From Bacteroidales bacterium (lineage in GTDB: Bacteria > Bacteroidota > Bacteroidia > Bacteroidales > F082), in the NCBI GenBank assembly GCA_024400295.1, contig JAKSNA010000006.1, positions 1 through 64,000 of the forward strand: 64,000 nucleotides of DNA, read 5' to 3'. Positions within the stretch are counted from its first letter, which is position 1. The number at the start of each line of letters is the position of its first letter. This document shows positions 62,527 through 64,000 of this stretch, in pieces. The notes beneath the pieces are model-generated. The model was not told where the DNA came from. It was given only the letters and a program-made list of their open reading frames with translations, and did not search any database. Position numbers and translations under genes: made by a program.

Positions 62527-62604
62527 CCACCTTTTTCGGCGGCAAAATTACAAATTATTTTGAAAATAACATCACAATTTTGAAATTTCCGCTGAAAAAG
62601 GTGG
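62527..62604. repeat. 16-bp inverted repeats flanking the fic promoter
   Basis: CCACCTTTTTCGGCGG (62527-62542) and CCGCTGAAAAAGGTGG (62589-62604) are inverted repeats matching at 15 of 16 positions, 46 bases apart. The spacer holds the TAATTTTG box (62543-62550, minus strand). Confidence 0.8.
62543..62550 (-). promoter_or_regulatory. -7 box of fic
   Basis: TAATTTTG on the minus strand, 47 bases before the fic ATG, within the spacer of the inverted repeats. Confidence 0.6.
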
Positions 62605-62618
62605 TAAAATATAAAAGT

Positions 62619-62657
62619 AAAAAATCCCAAGCGGTTCCTCGCCACTCAGGATTTTTA
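62619..62657 (-). terminator. Terminator of the PKD lipoprotein gene
   Basis: AAAAATCC and GGATTTTT pair over a 21-base partly pairing loop; on the minus strand a T-run follows the stem. It may also act in the other direction. Confidence 0.65.
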
Positions 62658-62684
62658 CGAGTTTAATATACTCTAATGTTGATT

Positions 62685-63329
62685 TTATTCTTCAGCACTG
62701 CATTCTTTCAGCAATGCTGTTGACTGATTTTCAGGATGTTGCTGTGTTTTCGCCTTAGAGCTGTATAAAAGCATTCTGCTGCATTGACCATCGTAAACCG
62801 TTACAGTTCCTGACCAAGAATAAAGGAGATTCTCTGCGGTAAAACTGTATGTACCCACTTCAATGTCATTGTATGTGGCACAACCCGATGCGCCACAATA
62901 TGATGGGGCTGAATAGTAATATCCTGTTATCTTTTTGTCTATGCCTCTTAATGTGACTGTAATATTATATACCGTGCTTTCATCTGTCCAGAACATAACA
63001 TCACCAATTGCCTTAACATTTATTGATGCGCTTGAATTGTCCGACTTTTTCTCTTTTTTCGAATACGCCGTCAATGTTACATTCTTGTATCCAGCAGATG
63101 AATAAACGTGCGAAGGATTGCTCTCTGAAGAGGTATATCCGTCGCCAAAATTCCATTCGTAGGTTTTCGCATCAGTCGAAGTGTTGGTAAAGCTGACTGA
63201 TTCGCCGACTTTTGGGTTGGTGTTCGATACTGAGAAACTTGCCGAAGGCTGTTTTATACACGATGTTAGCAAAACGACACCGAATAACAGCGTGACACTT
63301 AATGATTTCAAAATTTGTAATTTCTTCAT
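62685..63329 (-). CDS. PKD-domain lipoprotein
   Basis: A secreted lipoprotein. The signal peptide ends with a lipobox (VLLTSC, Cys24). A PKD domain at about 28-108 (KVGESVSFTNTSTDAKTYEWNFGDG, with the YEWNFGDG core and HVYSSAGYKNVTLTA) is followed by a Cys-rich small domain (SYCGASGCATYNDI) with 4 Cys in all after the lipidated one. PKD domains give protein or sugar contacts at the cell surface; the ligand is unknown. A terminator lies at 62619-62657 behind it. Its start is well placed by the signal peptide. Confidence 0.82.
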   Translation of the reverse strand: MKKLQILKSLSVTLLFGVVLLTSCIKQPSASFSVSNTNPKVGESVSFTNTSTDAKTYEWNFGDGYTSSESNPSHVYSSAGYKNVTLTAYSKKEKKSDNSSASINVKAIGDVMFWTDESTVYNITVTLRGIDKKITGYYYSAPSYCGASGCATYNDIEVGTYSFTAENLLYSWSGTVTVYDGQCSRMLLYSSKAKTQQHPENQSTALLKECSAEE

Positions 63330-63367
63330 GATACTATATTTTTATAGGTTATACAACTTCATTTCTT

Positions 63368-63931
63368 TTAAAATTCAAAGCCAAGTTTCAACATGAAACC
63401 ACCAACATTTTCTCTTCCTGTTTCATGATAACCGTAATAATAGTGTGTAACTTTAGCATTCTGAAATTCACAACCGACACTAAAGTTCATTGCAAAACTG
63501 TCTGTGAATCCAAAACGAACACCAACTGCCGGTTCAAACATAAAACCGCCGGCACTATGAATGCTATAACCGACTTTTGTTCCAAAAAATGGCGTTATAT
63601 CGCTTTTTAAGAAGTTGACACGGAAATCGCCATAAACAGGCACAAAAACTTGTCCATCAATGAATTTAGCACCCGTACCACCGCCAACGAAAACGTGCTT
63701 GTTAATTTGGCAGCCATGGCTTGTCATAACAGAACCATGTCCCCAGCTACCAAATGTATAGCCTCCTTCAACGAAACCCTTGTATGTGGGTCCGTTCGTG
63801 CTATAATTGTTGCGATTGTTTGACGAAGTTGAACGATTTCCATTGTTGGTACCTGTGTTTGAAAATTGTGCAAAAGCCGAGTTGCTTACAATAAGAGCAA
63901 CTACCGCAAATAATACTTTTAACGCTTTCAT
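63368..63931 (-). CDS. Small outer-membrane beta-barrel protein
   Basis: A 187-residue protein with signal peptide (residues 1-22, SNSAFAQ), a low-complexity Asn/Ser/Thr stretch at 23-47, then about eight predicted strands (GFVEGGYTFGSWGHGS, HVFVGGGTGAKF, VGVRFGFTDSFAMNFSVGCEF) ending in a terminal Phe (FMLKLGFEF), as in OmpA/OprF-like small barrels. No peptidoglycan-binding part is present. It could be expressed with the PKD lipoprotein, 38 bases further on. Bases 63932-64000 hold no gene that I can support. Confidence 0.82.
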   Translation of the reverse strand: MKALKVLFAVVALIVSNSAFAQFSNTGTNNGNRSTSSNNRNNYSTNGPTYKGFVEGGYTFGSWGHGSVMTSHGCQINKHVFVGGGTGAKFIDGQVFVPVYGDFRVNFLKSDITPFFGTKVGYSIHSAGGFMFEPAVGVRFGFTDSFAMNFSVGCEFQNAKVTHYYYGYHETGRENVGGFMLKLGFEF

Positions 63932-64000
63932 AGTTTGATTGTTAATTTGTAATGATTTTATTAATAATTATGCATGTTCATTTAAGTATGAAATTCATTT

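Overview
The window is chromosomal DNA of a member of the Bacteroidota, most likely order Bacteroidales. The evidence is gene content (a Bacteroidetes-type LptD, DUF3822 next to rsmD, a TonB receptor with a carboxypeptidase-like N-terminal domain, bacterial GGGP synthase, many lipoproteins) and the repeated promoter element TAnnTTTG (TATCTTTG, TAATTTTG, TATTTTTG, TACTTTTG) in front of operons, which is the Bacteroidetes -7 box. The species cannot be named from sequence alone.

Layout. 1-2450: rplU-rpmA (L21-L27), then an AAA-type ATPase gene lying between two near-identical 53-bp direct repeats, then an N-terminally truncated HicB relative. 2515-7988: purL and an acyl-CoA ligase gene sharing one base of stop/start. 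8095-12106: a DpnII-type (GATC) restriction-modification operon of four genes, with an extra PD-(D/E)XK-like protein. 12319-18660: holA-amn leftward; then a radical SAM protein, a membrane protein, DUF3822, rsmD and a C69 dipeptidase rightward; then tRNA-Phe. 19028-26466: coaX, an outer-membrane protein, a TPR protein, lptC, a CNNM/CorC protein and ppiD, an envelope gene run. 26562-27549: a frameshifted lipoprotein gene, a strong rod-shaped RNA candidate resembling 6S RNA, and a small HTH gene.

27811-39510 is an A+T-rich accessory region, all on the + strand. It begins with a 1002-residue tubulin/FtsZ-superfamily protein and a zinc-ribbon single-pass membrane protein. Eight tightly spaced genes follow, mostly for secreted proteins, lipoproteins or membrane proteins (PEGA/DUF5683-like, FN3-like plus two cleaved-adhesin domains, NTF2-like, and several without recognisable family). 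This is the best candidate here for an undescribed system: a cytoplasmic tubulin-like NTPase linked through a membrane adaptor to exported surface proteins.

39594-64000 returns to core-like genes: a sugar aminotransferase, rpmB, a TonB receptor, MFS transporter, GGGP synthase, DPP IV, mlaD and amidase, lptD, ridA, an AsmA-like protein, and a methylcrotonyl-CoA carboxylase beta/enoyl-CoA hydratase pair. Then come two overlapping paralogous voltage-gated channel genes, a Fic protein whose promoter sits between 16-bp inverted repeats, a PKD lipoprotein and a small beta-barrel protein.

Non-coding structure is rich: heptanucleotide purine-rich arrays follow several stop codons, and a 141-bp tandem duplication carries both a terminator and the last codons of mlaD. 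All family names come from reading motifs by eye; no database search was run.
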